A stretch of 12,295 bases of DNA. It comes from UMGS1649 sp045637095. GTDB taxonomy: Bacteria; Bacillota; Clostridia; TANB77; CAG-465. This document shows, in pieces, positions 1 to 7,534 of this stretch (positions are counted from its first letter, which is position 1; the number at the start of each line of letters is the position of its first letter). The stretch is taken from the NCBI GenBank assembly GCA_045637095.1, contig JAZTYX010000011.1:1-12295 (forward strand), read 5' to 3'. The translations under genes were made by a program, and so were the position numbers. A model generated the notes under the pieces. It saw only the letters and a program-made list of their open reading frames with translations, ran no database searches and was not told the origin of the DNA.

Positions 1-1
1 T

Positions 2-751
2 GCATATGAATCAAATGAATTACATATGTTAAGTGGAGATGACATTATTAAAGATCCAGAATATCTAAAAGAAGTTATAAATATACGAGCAGAAAGATAT
101 AAAAAGAAGAAAGACGAATATATACGCCTCCCAAAAGATTGTATGAAAACTATAGGTAAGGATGAAAAATTGCCTTTAGAAGAAATGTACTTTATGTTAT
201 TAAATCAAGATATGAGAAGAGTATACTTTGCAGAATATATGAATAACAATATAGGTTATTATAAAAAATATCTTGCTAAACAAGAAATAATAAATAGCGA
301 ATTAGACTTAGAAAATTGTAACACATTTGAAGAGGTTATAGATGAAATAAAAGGTGTAAGATATATTTATGCTGGACAAGCATTTCCACCAAATCTTCTT
401 AAAAATGAAAGAGTAGCAAATTATATTTTATCTAAATACGATAACTATATAATAGAAAATGGTGAAATTGTAAGAAAGTTAAAGAAAGAATTAAAATACA
501 CACCAATGCCTATAAAAGATACAAGAAATGATGAGGATAATGAAGATAACGAAGTATATCAAAAATATCTAAAACAAAAAGAACTTATACTTGCTGGTGA
601 GACAGATGTAAGTAAAATTGTCTTCAAAAAGAACAAAATTGATGATGAATGTGAAGATGAAGAATACGAAGAAAATATATCAGAATACTTTGATGAAGAT
701 GGTGATTGGCGTACTATAGATGTAGATGATGATGATGAACTACCATTCTAA
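2..751 (+). CDS. Hypothetical protein with SSB-like acidic C-terminal tail, 5' partial
   Basis: Function not recognised. The frame is open to the left edge: every codon from base 2 is sense, and the first ATG (base 26) has no Shine-Dalgarno sequence before it, so the true start lies outside the window. The visible 249 residues are charged and mostly helical, with no signal peptide or membrane segment. Stretches such as LLKNERVANYILSKYDNYI resemble the helical repeats of the next two genes. The last 60 residues are very acidic and contain ISEYFDED, then a tail ending DDDDELPF. A matching arrangement (ISEHFDAD, then DEDELPF) ends the protein at 1383-2450, which makes the two relatives. The tail resembles the SSB C-terminal tip, which in Firmicutes often ends DDDLPF; that binding role is inferred. 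No OB-fold pattern is visible, so it is not taken as an SSB. Stop TAA; the next gene starts 24 bases later. Confidence 0.75.
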   Translation, partial: AYESNELHMLSGDDIIKDPEYLKEVINIRAERYKKKKDEYIRLPKDCMKTIGKDEKLPLEEMYFMLLNQDMRRVYFAEYMNNNIGYYKKYLAKQEIINSELDLENCNTFEEVIDEIKGVRYIYAGQAFPPNLLKNERVANYILSKYDNYIIENGEIVRKLKKELKYTPMPIKDTRNDEDNEDNEVYQKYLKQKELILAGETDVSKIVFKKNKIDDECEDEEYEENISEYFDEDGDWRTIDVDDDDELPF

Positions 752-775
752 AGAAAAAAATAATAGGAGATAAAA

Positions 776-1438
776 ATGAGCACATGGTGGTCTAATACCG
801 AAAAATATTTAGTAAAAACATATAGAATAAAAGAGATACAAACTTATCTATTAGATAGAGAAATACATATCAGAGAAAGTGGTAATGGATTTATAGAGTT
901 TGCTACATCATATGATGAATATGATAATCGTGCGCGAATCGAATATAAATATGATAAAAATGAAATAATAAAAGACATATTTAACATAGATAAAAATGCC
1001 ACAATTTATTATTCCTATCTTGAAGCAAGTGAAATTCCAGAGTTAAATAAGAATAAATATTGTGAATATAAAAGTATAGATGAGAAGCTCGTGGGGCAAG
1101 ATTGTATTAAAGATAAAGAAGTAGCTAAAATGCTTTGTAAACGAGCTGCATATTATTATGACTTTTTAGCAGATGATTTGAAAAAAGATATTGCATTTAC
1201 GGTAGAACTAATAAAAAAGGAATACCAGATATATCTATACTTATCTGATGAAATAAGAGAGAAAATAGAAAAAGATAGGAAGATTATATACGATTTAATA
1301 AAAAACAACAGATGTATATATAACTTGTTGTCTAAAGAACTTCAAGAAGATCCGGAAATAGAGTATTATTTTGGAGGTGTGTATGAGCGGAGATATATCA
1401 GTGCAATTCTATATAGTATATGGAGATATAAGTGGTGA
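776..1438 (+). CDS. Hypothetical protein with DUF4116-like helical repeats
   Basis: Function not recognised; 220 residues, no membrane segment. AGGAGA sits 5 bases before ATG 776, so the start is well supported. Residues 1-105 look like a mixed alpha/beta domain. About residues 112-192 hold three imperfect 26-28 residue repeats of the form D-[KR]-x-[IV]-(hydrophobic helix)-(Y/I-rich helix)-[KD]-[ED]-[LI]; the third begins KDRKIIYDLIKNN and ends SKELQED. This layout resembles DUF4116, a helical repeat of unknown function. IIKDIFNIDKNA in the N-terminal part aligns with FVEKIISIDKDN in the next protein. Unlike its two neighbours it has no acidic DELPF tail. Its last 19 residues are read from DNA that also encodes the start of the next gene in another frame, and they look unlike the rest, so the C-terminus may have been lost by frameshift or fusion. 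Confidence 0.8.
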   Translation: MSTWWSNTEKYLVKTYRIKEIQTYLLDREIHIRESGNGFIEFATSYDEYDNRARIEYKYDKNEIIKDIFNIDKNATIYYSYLEASEIPELNKNKYCEYKSIDEKLVGQDCIKDKEVAKMLCKRAAYYYDFLADDLKKDIAFTVELIKKEYQIYLYLSDEIREKIEKDRKIIYDLIKNNRCIYNLLSKELQEDPEIEYYFGGVYERRYISAILYSIWRYKW

Positions 1439-2450
1439 AAAGAAAAAAGAGCTGTTAGATTATTTAGAAGGGTTAAATAAACGTTTAGGGAAAAAACTAC
1501 ATATAAATTGCGAACGCATAGATAATAGTATCGTAAGAATAACAGAGCCAGGAATATCTAAAAACGGTAGTTTTAGAGGCGTTATAAAAGACAAGATTGA
1601 GTTCGTTGAGAAAATAATAAGTATAGATAAAGACAATATTGAAGTGGAAGTGTCTTTTGATACATGCTATGAAACAGACAGTAAAATTTACTATTATAAA
1701 AATGGCAAAATAGAATATGTTACAAGTAAAACTAGAGAATTTGAAAGACTCAAAGATAATAAAGAAGAACTTATTAAGAAAATAAAAGAAGATATTAGCT
1801 TTTTTGAATATTTAACTGATGAAGAAAGAAAAGATTTTGAGTATCAAAAAGCGTCAATGTATGCTGTATATCCAAATATAACTAGAGAAGTAGGAACTGG
1901 AGAATTTGATTCGCTTTATTCTGAAGAGTTTGTAAAGAGCGAGGCGGCTATAGCCCTTGCGTTTAAATTAGGTACAAGAGATACTCTTTTAGAAAATAGA
2001 ATATTGCCACACTTTATTAAAAATACCGAACTATTAAAAGCATTACTTACGCTAAATCCATATTACATTAAATATATGCCTGTAGAATTAAAAAAAGATA
2101 AAAAATTAATAATGTTATTAATTGAAAAATCAAAAGAAAAATATACGTGTAGAATTAATGTAAAAGATATAGATAATAGTTTATATAAAGACAAAGAAGT
2201 TATGACTAAGTTTAATGAGTTATATTCGGATGATTGGCTAAGTGGAACCGATAAAAAGTTGGTTGAAAAAATACTAAAGGCAAATAACTTTGAACAAGTT
2301 AATGAAGAAGAGAATACAGAAGATAATCAGCTAGAAGAAAATATACAAGAACACATTACTAGAATTTCAGAACATTTTGATGCAGATATTGATGAATATT
2401 GCGCTGTATACTACGATGTTGAGTTTGATGAAGATGAACTGCCATTCTAA
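1383..2450 (+). CDS. Hypothetical protein with DUF4116-like repeats and SSB-like acidic tail
   Basis: Function not recognised; 355 residues, apparently cytoplasmic. I chose ATG 1383 because GGAGG at 1373-1377 lies 5 bases before it; an upstream TTG at 1371 in the same frame overlaps that site and is unlikely. The N-terminal 120 residues form a mixed domain related in layout to the preceding protein. Helical repeats follow, for example near 126-150 (NKEELIKKIKEDISFFEYL) and 213-240 (NTELLKALLTLNPYYIKYM, then PVELKKD). Residues 300-355 form an acidic, probably disordered tail with ISEHFDAD near 328-335 and the terminus DEDELPF. This matches the tail of the gene at 2-751, and the DNA is also near-identical around both stops (GATGAACT, A/G, CCATTCTAAAGAA). 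The first 56 bases overlap the previous gene in another frame. A terminator follows. Confidence 0.85.
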   Translation: MSGDISVQFYIVYGDISGEKKKELLDYLEGLNKRLGKKLHINCERIDNSIVRITEPGISKNGSFRGVIKDKIEFVEKIISIDKDNIEVEVSFDTCYETDSKIYYYKNGKIEYVTSKTREFERLKDNKEELIKKIKEDISFFEYLTDEERKDFEYQKASMYAVYPNITREVGTGEFDSLYSEEFVKSEAAIALAFKLGTRDTLLENRILPHFIKNTELLKALLTLNPYYIKYMPVELKKDKKLIMLLIEKSKEKYTCRINVKDIDNSLYKDKEVMTKFNELYSDDWLSGTDKKLVEKILKANNFEQVNEEENTEDNQLEENIQEHITRISEHFDADIDEYCAVYYDVEFDEDELPF

Positions 2451-2470
2451 AGAACAATACTAAATATATA

Positions 2471-2509
2471 AAAGACATATTGTTATTTGTTAAGACAATA
2501 TGTCTTTTT
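2471..2509 (+). terminator. Intrinsic terminator after the hypothetical gene cluster
   Basis: A perfect 13-bp stem (AAAGACATATTGT at 2471-2483 with its complement at 2495-2507) has an 11-base loop and runs into five T's at 2505-2509. It lies 20 bases after the stop at 2450 and separates the cluster from the ATPase gene. Confidence 0.85.
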
Positions 2510-2531
2510 GTGGTATATATATAAAAATATC

Positions 2532-2560
2532 TTGCTAAATTTTCAATTATTAGATAATAT
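2532..2560 (+). promoter_or_regulatory. Candidate promoter for the P-type ATPase gene
   Basis: TTGCTA (2532-2537) and TAATAT (2555-2560) are separated by 17 bases, each matching four of six consensus positions. GATAAT at 2553-2558 is an alternative -10 with 15-base spacing. It sits between the upstream terminator and the ribosome binding site TAGGAGG at 2577-2583. Confidence 0.4.
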
Positions 2561-2588
2561 AGTAGTATCGAAAACGTAGGAGGAAACT

Positions 2589-5228
2589 ATGTATTATAAT
2601 AAGGGTATAGAAGAAATAGAAAAAGAACTAAAGACTAGTTCTAAAGGACTAACTAGTAAAGAAGTAGCTAAAAGGCAAGAAAAATATGGTCTAAATGTAT
2701 TACCAAAGAAGGAATCGGATAGCATTGTTAAGATATTCTTTAATGAATTTAAGGATCCAATGGTAATATTATTGTTATTTGCAATTCTTGCTTCATTAAT
2801 AGCAGGTGAAGTAATAGATGCTATAGCAATATTTGTTATCGTATTAATAGATGCTGCTATGGGAGCATACCAAGAAAATAAAGCAAACAATACAGCAGAA
2901 GCGTTAGCTAAACTTGTAACAACTAAAGTAAAAGTTGTAAGAGATAATGAAGTAGTATCTATAGACGCAAAAGATTTAACAATAGGAGATTATGTATTAT
3001 TAGAATCTGGAGATAAAATTAGTGCAGATATGAGAATTGTAGAAGCACATAATTTAGCAATAGATGAATCGATACTTACAGGTGAAAGTGTACAAGTATC
3101 TAAAAATAGCGATATTGTAAATAAAGAAAATGTCCTAATTGCAGACCAAAGTAATATGGCTTTCTCTGGTACAACAGTTGTAACAGGTAGAGCAAAAGCT
3201 ATAGTTGTAAGTATAGGACTTGGGACTGAAATAGGAAAAATAGCAGACAGTATAAATAATGCTGAAGATGAAAAATCTCCACTAACAATAAGAGTAGAAA
3301 AACTATCTAAACAAATTAGTATGCTAGTTATAGCAGTTGCAATCGTAGTAGCAACACTACTAATAATAAAACAAGTACCAGCAAATGAAATATTCTTATC
3401 TGTAATAGCGCTTGCTGTATCAGCAATGCCAGAAGGATTACCATTAGCGCTTACTATGGCTTTAACTATAGCATCAAATAAGATGGCTAAGAAAAACGTA
3501 ATTGTTAGAAAATTAAAATCAGCTGAATCTTTAGGCAGCTGTACTGTTATAGCATCAGACAAAACAGGTACATTAACAGTTAACGAACAAACAGCTAAGA
3601 AAATTATTTTACCAAATGGCGTAGAATATAATGTTTCTGGAACAGGCTTTAGTTTTGAAGGCGAAGTTACAGGAGATAATATAGAATACGCAAAAGAAAT
3701 AGCAGTTCTAGGAGTAATAAACAACGAATCAACAGTAAACGAACATCAAACAATTGGTGATTCAATAGATATTGCATTTAAAGTATTAGGTAAAAAACTT
3801 GATGTGGAAACACATACATTAAAAACACTAGAAACAATACCTTATGAATCAGAGAATAAATTCTCAGCAGTATTCTATGAAAAAGAAGGCGAAACATATT
3901 GTACAGTTAAAGGTTCGTTAGAAGTAGTTAAATCTTTCTGTAAAGATATTAATCTAGTAAAAGAAAAACTAGACTCGGATATATTAGAAAACCAAAACGA
4001 AGCATTAGCAAAAGATGGTTATAGAGTTATAGCACTTGCTGATGGAAAAATTAAAAAACAAGAACATTATACAATTGATGATATAAAGAGCTTAACATTT
4101 ATGGGTATGGTTGCATTCATAGATCCAATAAGAAAAGAAGCGGTATCTTCAATAAAAGAATGTCGTCAGGCTGGAATTAAAGTTTTAATGATAACTGGTG
4201 ACCATCCATTAACAGCATTCTCAATAGCAAAAGACTTAAAATTAACAGAAAAATTTGAACAAGTAGCAACAGGTCATGATGTAGATGAAGAATTTAACAA
4301 AGGCGAAGAAAGCTTTGATAAATTTATTAAAGGTAAAGTTGTTTATGCTAGAGTTACACCACTTCAAAAATTAAAAATAGTAGAATCATTAAAAAGACAA
4401 GGTGAATTTGTTGCAGTTACAGGTGATGGCGTAAACGATGCACCAGCACTTAAAGCAGCTAATATCGGTGTTGCAATGGGAAGTGGAACAGATATAGCTC
4501 GTGAAACAGCGGATATGATAATAGTAGATGATAACTTCACATCAATAGTTGAAGGTATTAAAGAGGGACGTGTAGCATACGCTAATATACGTAAAATAAT
4601 ACTATTCTTAATATCTTGTGGTTTAGCAGAAGTTGCATTCTTCTGTTTATCTATAGTATTAAATCTTCCAATGCCTCTAGTTGCAATTCAATTATTATGG
4701 TTAAACGTTGTAACAGATGGTGTTCAAGACTTTGCTTTATCTTTTGAAAAAGCAGAAAAAGGAATATTAAAAGAAAAACCACGTGATCCTAAAGAATCTA
4801 TATTTAACAAAGAATTATTACAAGAAATTCTAGTTTCAGGTTCAGTTATAGGAACAGTAGTATTTACAGTTTGGTACTTCTTATTAAACAAATTTAATAT
4901 GGAAGTAGATATGGCTCGTGGATACATTATGGCACTTATGGTGTTTATACAAAACATACATGTATTTAACTGCAGAAGTGAACATAGATCAGCATTTAGC
5001 ACACCACTTAGCAATAACTGGTTTATACTATGCGGTGTAGCAGCATCAATTCTATTACAAATAATAGTAATGGAAGTTCCATTCTTCTCACAATTCTTAC
5101 AAACAGTATCTATACCATTTGGCCACTTAGCATACTTGTTTGCAACAGCAGCATTAATACTAATTGTTATGGAATTCTATAAATTAATAAACAATGCAGT
5201 TAGAAGAAAAAAGCTAAAGAAGGCATAA
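2589..5228 (+). CDS. P2-type cation-transporting ATPase, probably calcium
   Basis: An 879-residue membrane pump that uses ATP to move cations across the cytoplasmic membrane through an aspartyl-phosphate intermediate. The full motif set is present: N-terminal cation-ATPase domain (about 1-45), actuator motif LTGES (163-167), MPEGLP in helix M4 (280-285), phosphorylation motif DKTGTLT with Asp324, nucleotide-binding KGS (441-443), TGDHP (536-540) and hinge TGDGVNDAP (611-619). Helices lie at about 57-95, 243-295 and in six segments after 665, giving ten in total, as usual for P2 ATPases. Compared with SERCA, site II ligands are kept (Glu281, Asn706, Asp710). Site I is altered: the M5 Asn is Gly678, although Glu681 is kept, and the M8 Glu is Gln788. 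Ca2+ is therefore likely, but single-site transport or another ion is possible. TAGGAGG lies 5 bases before ATG. It stands alone between two terminators. Confidence 0.93.
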   Translation: MYYNKGIEEIEKELKTSSKGLTSKEVAKRQEKYGLNVLPKKESDSIVKIFFNEFKDPMVILLLFAILASLIAGEVIDAIAIFVIVLIDAAMGAYQENKANNTAEALAKLVTTKVKVVRDNEVVSIDAKDLTIGDYVLLESGDKISADMRIVEAHNLAIDESILTGESVQVSKNSDIVNKENVLIADQSNMAFSGTTVVTGRAKAIVVSIGLGTEIGKIADSINNAEDEKSPLTIRVEKLSKQISMLVIAVAIVVATLLIIKQVPANEIFLSVIALAVSAMPEGLPLALTMALTIASNKMAKKNVIVRKLKSAESLGSCTVIASDKTGTLTVNEQTAKKIILPNGVEYNVSGTGFSFEGEVTGDNIEYAKEIAVLGVINNESTVNEHQTIGDSIDIAFKVLGKKLDVETHTLKTLETIPYESENKFSAVFYEKEGETYCTVKGSLEVVKSFCKDINLVKEKLDSDILENQNEALAKDGYRVIALADGKIKKQEHYTIDDIKSLTFMGMVAFIDPIRKEAVSSIKECRQAGIKVLMITGDHPLTAFSIAKDLKLTEKFEQVATGHDVDEEFNKGEESFDKFIKGKVVYARVTPLQKLKIVESLKRQGEFVAVTGDGVNDAPALKAANIGVAMGSGTDIARETADMIIVDDNFTSIVEGIKEGRVAYANIRKIILFLISCGLAEVAFFCLSIVLNLPMPLVAIQLLWLNVVTDGVQDFALSFEKAEKGILKEKPRDPKESIFNKELLQEILVSGSVIGTVVFTVWYFLLNKFNMEVDMARGYIMALMVFIQNIHVFNCRSEHRSAFSTPLSNNWFILCGVAASILLQIIVMEVPFFSQFLQTVSIPFGHLAYLFATAALILIVMEFYKLINNAVRRKKLKKA

Positions 5229-5232
5229 AAAT

Positions 5233-5275
5233 AAAAAACAAAAGGTTTAGTAACAACTAAATCTTTTGTTTTTTT
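5233..5275 (+). terminator. Intrinsic terminator after the P-type ATPase gene
   Basis: A 15-bp stem (5237-5251 with 5256-5270, one G-T pair) has the tetraloop AACA and is followed by T's to 5275. Flanking A and T runs extend the pairing. It begins 5 bases after the ATPase stop. Confidence 0.88.
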
Positions 5276-5282
5276 ATATATG

Positions 5283-5291
5283 TGATATAAT
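5283..5291 (+). promoter_or_regulatory. Extended -10 promoter for the membrane protein/HD operon
   Basis: TG-A-TATAAT is a perfect extended -10 element with TATAAT at 5286-5291. No good -35 is seen; the -35 position would fall inside the preceding terminator's right arm. The same core TGTGATATAAT precedes the Nudix gene at 8506, and TATGATATAAT precedes the glycosyltransferase. Confidence 0.65.
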
Positions 5292-5318
5292 AAAGAAAAA
5301 ACTAAAGAGGTAATATAT

Positions 5319-5948
5319 ATGAAAAATATAGGAAACAGATATGATTGGCAAGCAATGGTTATAGTAACTGTTTTAATGTTAATTGGAATTGGTATACTAT
5401 GGGGAACAGGTTTGTTCGCTGTTACAAGTTTAGAAACTTTTGTGGAATGGTTTATGCAATTTGGTATGGCTTTAATATTTTGTGGCTTCTTTATAGGAGT
5501 AGGCTTGTATTGTTGGGTGTTATACTTTAGAAATGTAGTAGCTAAACCTAAAGAACGCACTTTGTACCTTAAAGAAAAAGAAGATAATATGTGCACATTT
5601 GTAGACAAGAAAGGCAATATTTTTTATTTTGAAGATTCTAACTATACAGTTGGACATTACTATTTAGTATCTAAAACAAGAGATCATATACATAGTATAA
5701 AAGGCGAGTCGACGGATAATTTTGAGATTAAAACTAGAATAAATTATTGGCTAAATTTCTATACACCAATAGGAGATTTTGAAAATTTATTTTTACTACC
5801 AATTGTATATGTAATAATGTTTCCGTTTGTTTTTATGATAATATCTTCGGAAGTTATAATAAGAATAATTGGTTCAATATTTTTTGCACCTTGTGCCTTA
5901 ATATTACTTTATGACTTAAAAGAAAAAATAAGAAGGAGTAGAGGTTAA
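5319..5948 (+). CDS. Four-helix membrane protein of unknown function
   Basis: Family not recognised; 209 residues. Two hydrophobic helices near the N-terminus (about 12-34 and 47-70) and two near the C-terminus (about 155-178 and 180-199) flank a polar, beta-rich region of about 80 residues (74-150). The four-helix count would place both ends and the polar region on the same side. The basic C-terminal end (KEKIRRSRG) and the KPKER after helix 2 suggest that side is the cytoplasm. AAGAGG lies 8 bases before ATG. It is the first gene of an operon: its stop TAA shares one base with the ATG of the HD-domain gene, so translation is probably coupled. The pairing suggests a membrane partner for the HD enzyme, but that is inference only. 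Confidence 0.82.
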   Translation: MKNIGNRYDWQAMVIVTVLMLIGIGILWGTGLFAVTSLETFVEWFMQFGMALIFCGFFIGVGLYCWVLYFRNVVAKPKERTLYLKEKEDNMCTFVDKKGNIFYFEDSNYTVGHYYLVSKTRDHIHSIKGESTDNFEIKTRINYWLNFYTPIGDFENLFLLPIVYVIMFPFVFMIISSEVIIRIIGSIFFAPCALILLYDLKEKIRRSRG

Positions 5949-6733
5949 TGATAGATATAGTTAAAGCAAAACAAGCATTTAAGAAATTTTTAGAAAGATA
6001 TAAATCAGATGAAGATGTACTTGGTTTTGAACTTAAAGTTGTTCATACATATCATGTAGTAGATAACGCAAGATTGATAGCAGAAAAGTTAAATCTAAGC
6101 GAAGAAGATGCAAAGCTTGCGGAATTAATTGCATTACTTCACGATGTGGGTAGATTTGAAGAAATAACATATCTTAAGCAGTTCGATAACGCTACATTTA
6201 ATCACGCAGAACATGGAGTAAAAATGCTATTTGACCAAAATCTAATTCGCGAATTTATACAAGATAATACTTATGATGAAATAATTAAGACTGCAATAGC
6301 AAATCATAACAGATTAGCTATAGAAGAAGGATTAGAAGAAAGAGTTTTACTTCATTCTAAAATAATAAGAGATGCAGATAAATTAGATAATTTTAGGGTG
6401 AAGAAGGAAGAAAAAATAGAAGCAATATTTCCAGGCAGAGTAAAAGATAAAGAGCATATAGAAAGTTCAACTGTATCAGACAAGGTGTATGAAACAGTTA
6501 TGAACAAACAATGTGTAAATATACACGATAGACAAACAGCATTAGATTGTTGGGTATGTGTTCTTGCATTTATATATGATCTTAACTTCAAAGAAACATT
6601 TGAAATAATTAAAGAGCTAAACTATGTAAATATATTAATAGATAGATTTACATATACAAAAGAAGAAACAAAAGAAAGAATGGAAAGTATACGACTACTA
6701 GTAAACAACTATGTAGAAGATAATATAAAATAG
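5948..6733 (+). CDS. HD-domain phosphohydrolase
   Basis: A 261-residue soluble member of the HD superfamily, metal-dependent phosphohydrolases acting on nucleotides or other phosphate esters; the substrate is not evident. The metal-binding pattern is clear: His33 or His36 in VVHTYHVV, the paired His65-Asp66 in LLHDVGRF, His86 and His89 in FNHAEHG, His120 in IANHNR, and Asp142/Asp144 in IRDADKLDNF. The length and the GRF and RDADKLD motifs fit the stand-alone HD proteins common in Clostridia rather than RelA/SpoT or HD-GYP proteins, as no second domain is present. The ATG overlaps the previous stop by one base (TAATG). AAGGAG at 5933-5938 lies 9 bases upstream, inside the preceding gene. The next gene follows 11 bases after the stop. 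Confidence 0.9.
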   Translation: MIDIVKAKQAFKKFLERYKSDEDVLGFELKVVHTYHVVDNARLIAEKLNLSEEDAKLAELIALLHDVGRFEEITYLKQFDNATFNHAEHGVKMLFDQNLIREFIQDNTYDEIIKTAIANHNRLAIEEGLEERVLLHSKIIRDADKLDNFRVKKEEKIEAIFPGRVKDKEHIESSTVSDKVYETVMNKQCVNIHDRQTALDCWVCVLAFIYDLNFKETFEIIKELNYVNILIDRFTYTKEETKERMESIRLLVNNYVEDNIK

Positions 6734-6744
6734 GAGGAAAATAT

Positions 6745-7062
6745 ATGAAAAGTATTAGTTATAACAATGATAGTATAGAAATAACAACAGAAAAGAAAAA
6801 ACTATTTGGAGGAGTATCTACAAAAACAATTACAATACAAATGAAGGATATTGCAAAAGTTGCAAAGGAAGAATTTGGAGGTAATCTAAATTCAGTAACA
6901 TTTTTTCTAAAAGATAATAATGAAGAGTTTATTACACTAGATGAAATGAAAGAAAAGGGCGAATTAACTAATATGTTAGATTTCTTAATAAAGTCTAAAG
7001 ATAAATATTCGTATGAAGTAAAACTATTTGACATAGATACATTAGAAGAAAAAGATATATAA
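6745..7062 (+). CDS. Small hypothetical protein, third gene of the HD operon
   Basis: Family not recognised; 105 residues, soluble, charged and without cysteines. The order of residues suggests alternating beta strands (ISYNNDSIEITTE, KTITIQMKDIAKV, NSVTFFL, YSYEVKLF) with a helix near 64-85, compatible with a small alpha/beta or PH-like fold; this is only a guess from residue patterns. The ribosome binding site TAGGAGG (6731-6737) contains the stop codon of the HD gene, and ATG follows 7 bases later, so the two are co-transcribed and probably coupled. A strong hairpin closes the operon 28 bases after its stop. Confidence 0.75.
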   Translation: MKSISYNNDSIEITTEKKKLFGGVSTKTITIQMKDIAKVAKEEFGGNLNSVTFFLKDNNEEFITLDEMKEKGELTNMLDFLIKSKDKYSYEVKLFDIDTLEEKDI

Positions 7063-7090
7063 TTAAAAGACAATGTAAAAGAGAAACAAT

Positions 7091-7118
7091 AAAAAGCAGA
7101 CGTTTTCGTCTGCTTTTT
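7091..7118 (+). terminator. Symmetrical, probably bidirectional terminator
   Basis: A perfect 12-bp stem (AAAAAGCAGACG at 7091-7102, complement at 7107-7118) has a TTTT loop. It has an A-run on the left and a T-run on the right, so it reads as a terminator on both strands. It lies between the converging HD operon (+) and the HTH gene (-). Confidence 0.88.
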
Positions 7119-7171
7119 GTAGTGTAAAATTATGTTTAAATATGCTAATGTAATAAAACATACATTATTCT

Positions 7172-7489
7172 TTATTCATCTTTGTTTAAGAATAACGCAA
7201 GTTCTTTTAGCATATTACAACCATGTTTAATTTGTTTATCCGTTAGCTTGTTTAGTTTGATTTTAGTGTTAGAAATTAAATTTGGATCTTTGCCGAATAG
7301 AATGTAATCTGCAGATTTATTCGTGTATTCACAAAGCAACTTTAACTTTTCTAAAGATAACATACATTTACCTTTTTCTACTTGCCCTAAATATTGTGGT
7401 GTAACATGTATTTCTTTTGCTAAAGATTCTTTAGTCATGCCTAATTCTTCGCGAATAACGGTAATTCTTTTACCAATTTCAACTTTCAT
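7172..7489 (-). CDS. XRE-family helix-turn-helix regulator
   Basis: A 105-residue DNA-binding protein. Residues 5-66 form a Cro/C1-type HTH domain. It opens with IGKRITVIREELGMT, has the scanning and recognition helices in SLAKEIHVTPQYLGQVEKG (22-40), and continues SLEKLKLLCEY before ADYILFG. The rest (67-105) is a lysine-rich helical tail that may mediate dimerisation. I chose ATG at 7487-7489 because AAGAGG (7500-7505 in + coordinates) precedes it by 10 bases. An in-frame ATG 66 bases further upstream has no ribosome binding site. It is divergent from the Spo0A-like gene, with three 11-bp repeats between, so it may control itself, its neighbour or both. SinR-like regulators have a similar domain, but no orthology is claimed. 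Confidence 0.9.
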   Translation of the reverse strand: MKVEIGKRITVIREELGMTKESLAKEIHVTPQYLGQVEKGKCMLSLEKLKLLCEYTNKSADYILFGKDPNLISNTKIKLNKLTDKQIKHGCNMLKELALFLNKDE

Positions 7490-7509
7490 AAACTTACAAC
7501 CTCTTGTTA

Positions 7510-7520
7510 ACCACATTTTA
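7510..7520 (-). repeat. Operator-like repeat, copy 1 (inverted)
   Basis: The - strand reads TAAAATGTGGT. It matches the two + strand copies at 7559-7569 and 7569-7579 at nine of eleven positions each. It lies in the leader of the HTH gene, next to its ribosome binding site. Confidence 0.5.
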
Positions 7521-7534
7521 AGTCTAATGTAGAT

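Noticed and set aside
26..28. ATG 26 as the start of the first gene
   Set aside because: No Shine-Dalgarno sequence precedes it and the frame is open to the window edge, so the gene begins upstream.
2..751. First gene as an SSB protein
   Set aside because: Only the tail resembles SSB; the visible body is helical with no OB-fold strand pattern.
1..2450. CRISPR array or phage remnant around the repeated proteins
   Set aside because: No spaced direct DNA repeats, integrase, capsid or attachment-site sequence is present; the similarity is at protein level and at the two gene ends.
2990..3724. Long open frame on the - strand (244 codons) inside the ATPase gene
   Set aside because: It lies wholly opposite a gene with all P-type ATPase motifs, has no recognisable domain, and is a by-product of codon bias.
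5177..5617. - strand open frame across the ATPase end and membrane gene
   Set aside because: It runs through a strong terminator and promoter and is antisense to two supported genes.
6759..7073. - strand open frame opposite the 105-residue gene
   Set aside because: The + frame has a strong ribosome binding site and operon position; the - frame is serine/phenylalanine-rich shadow sequence.
7120..7171. Second hairpin (TATGTTT/AAACATA) as a terminator for the HTH gene
   Set aside because: The stem is short, AT-only apart from one G-C pair and has a long loop; the symmetrical hairpin at 7091-7118 is a better candidate.
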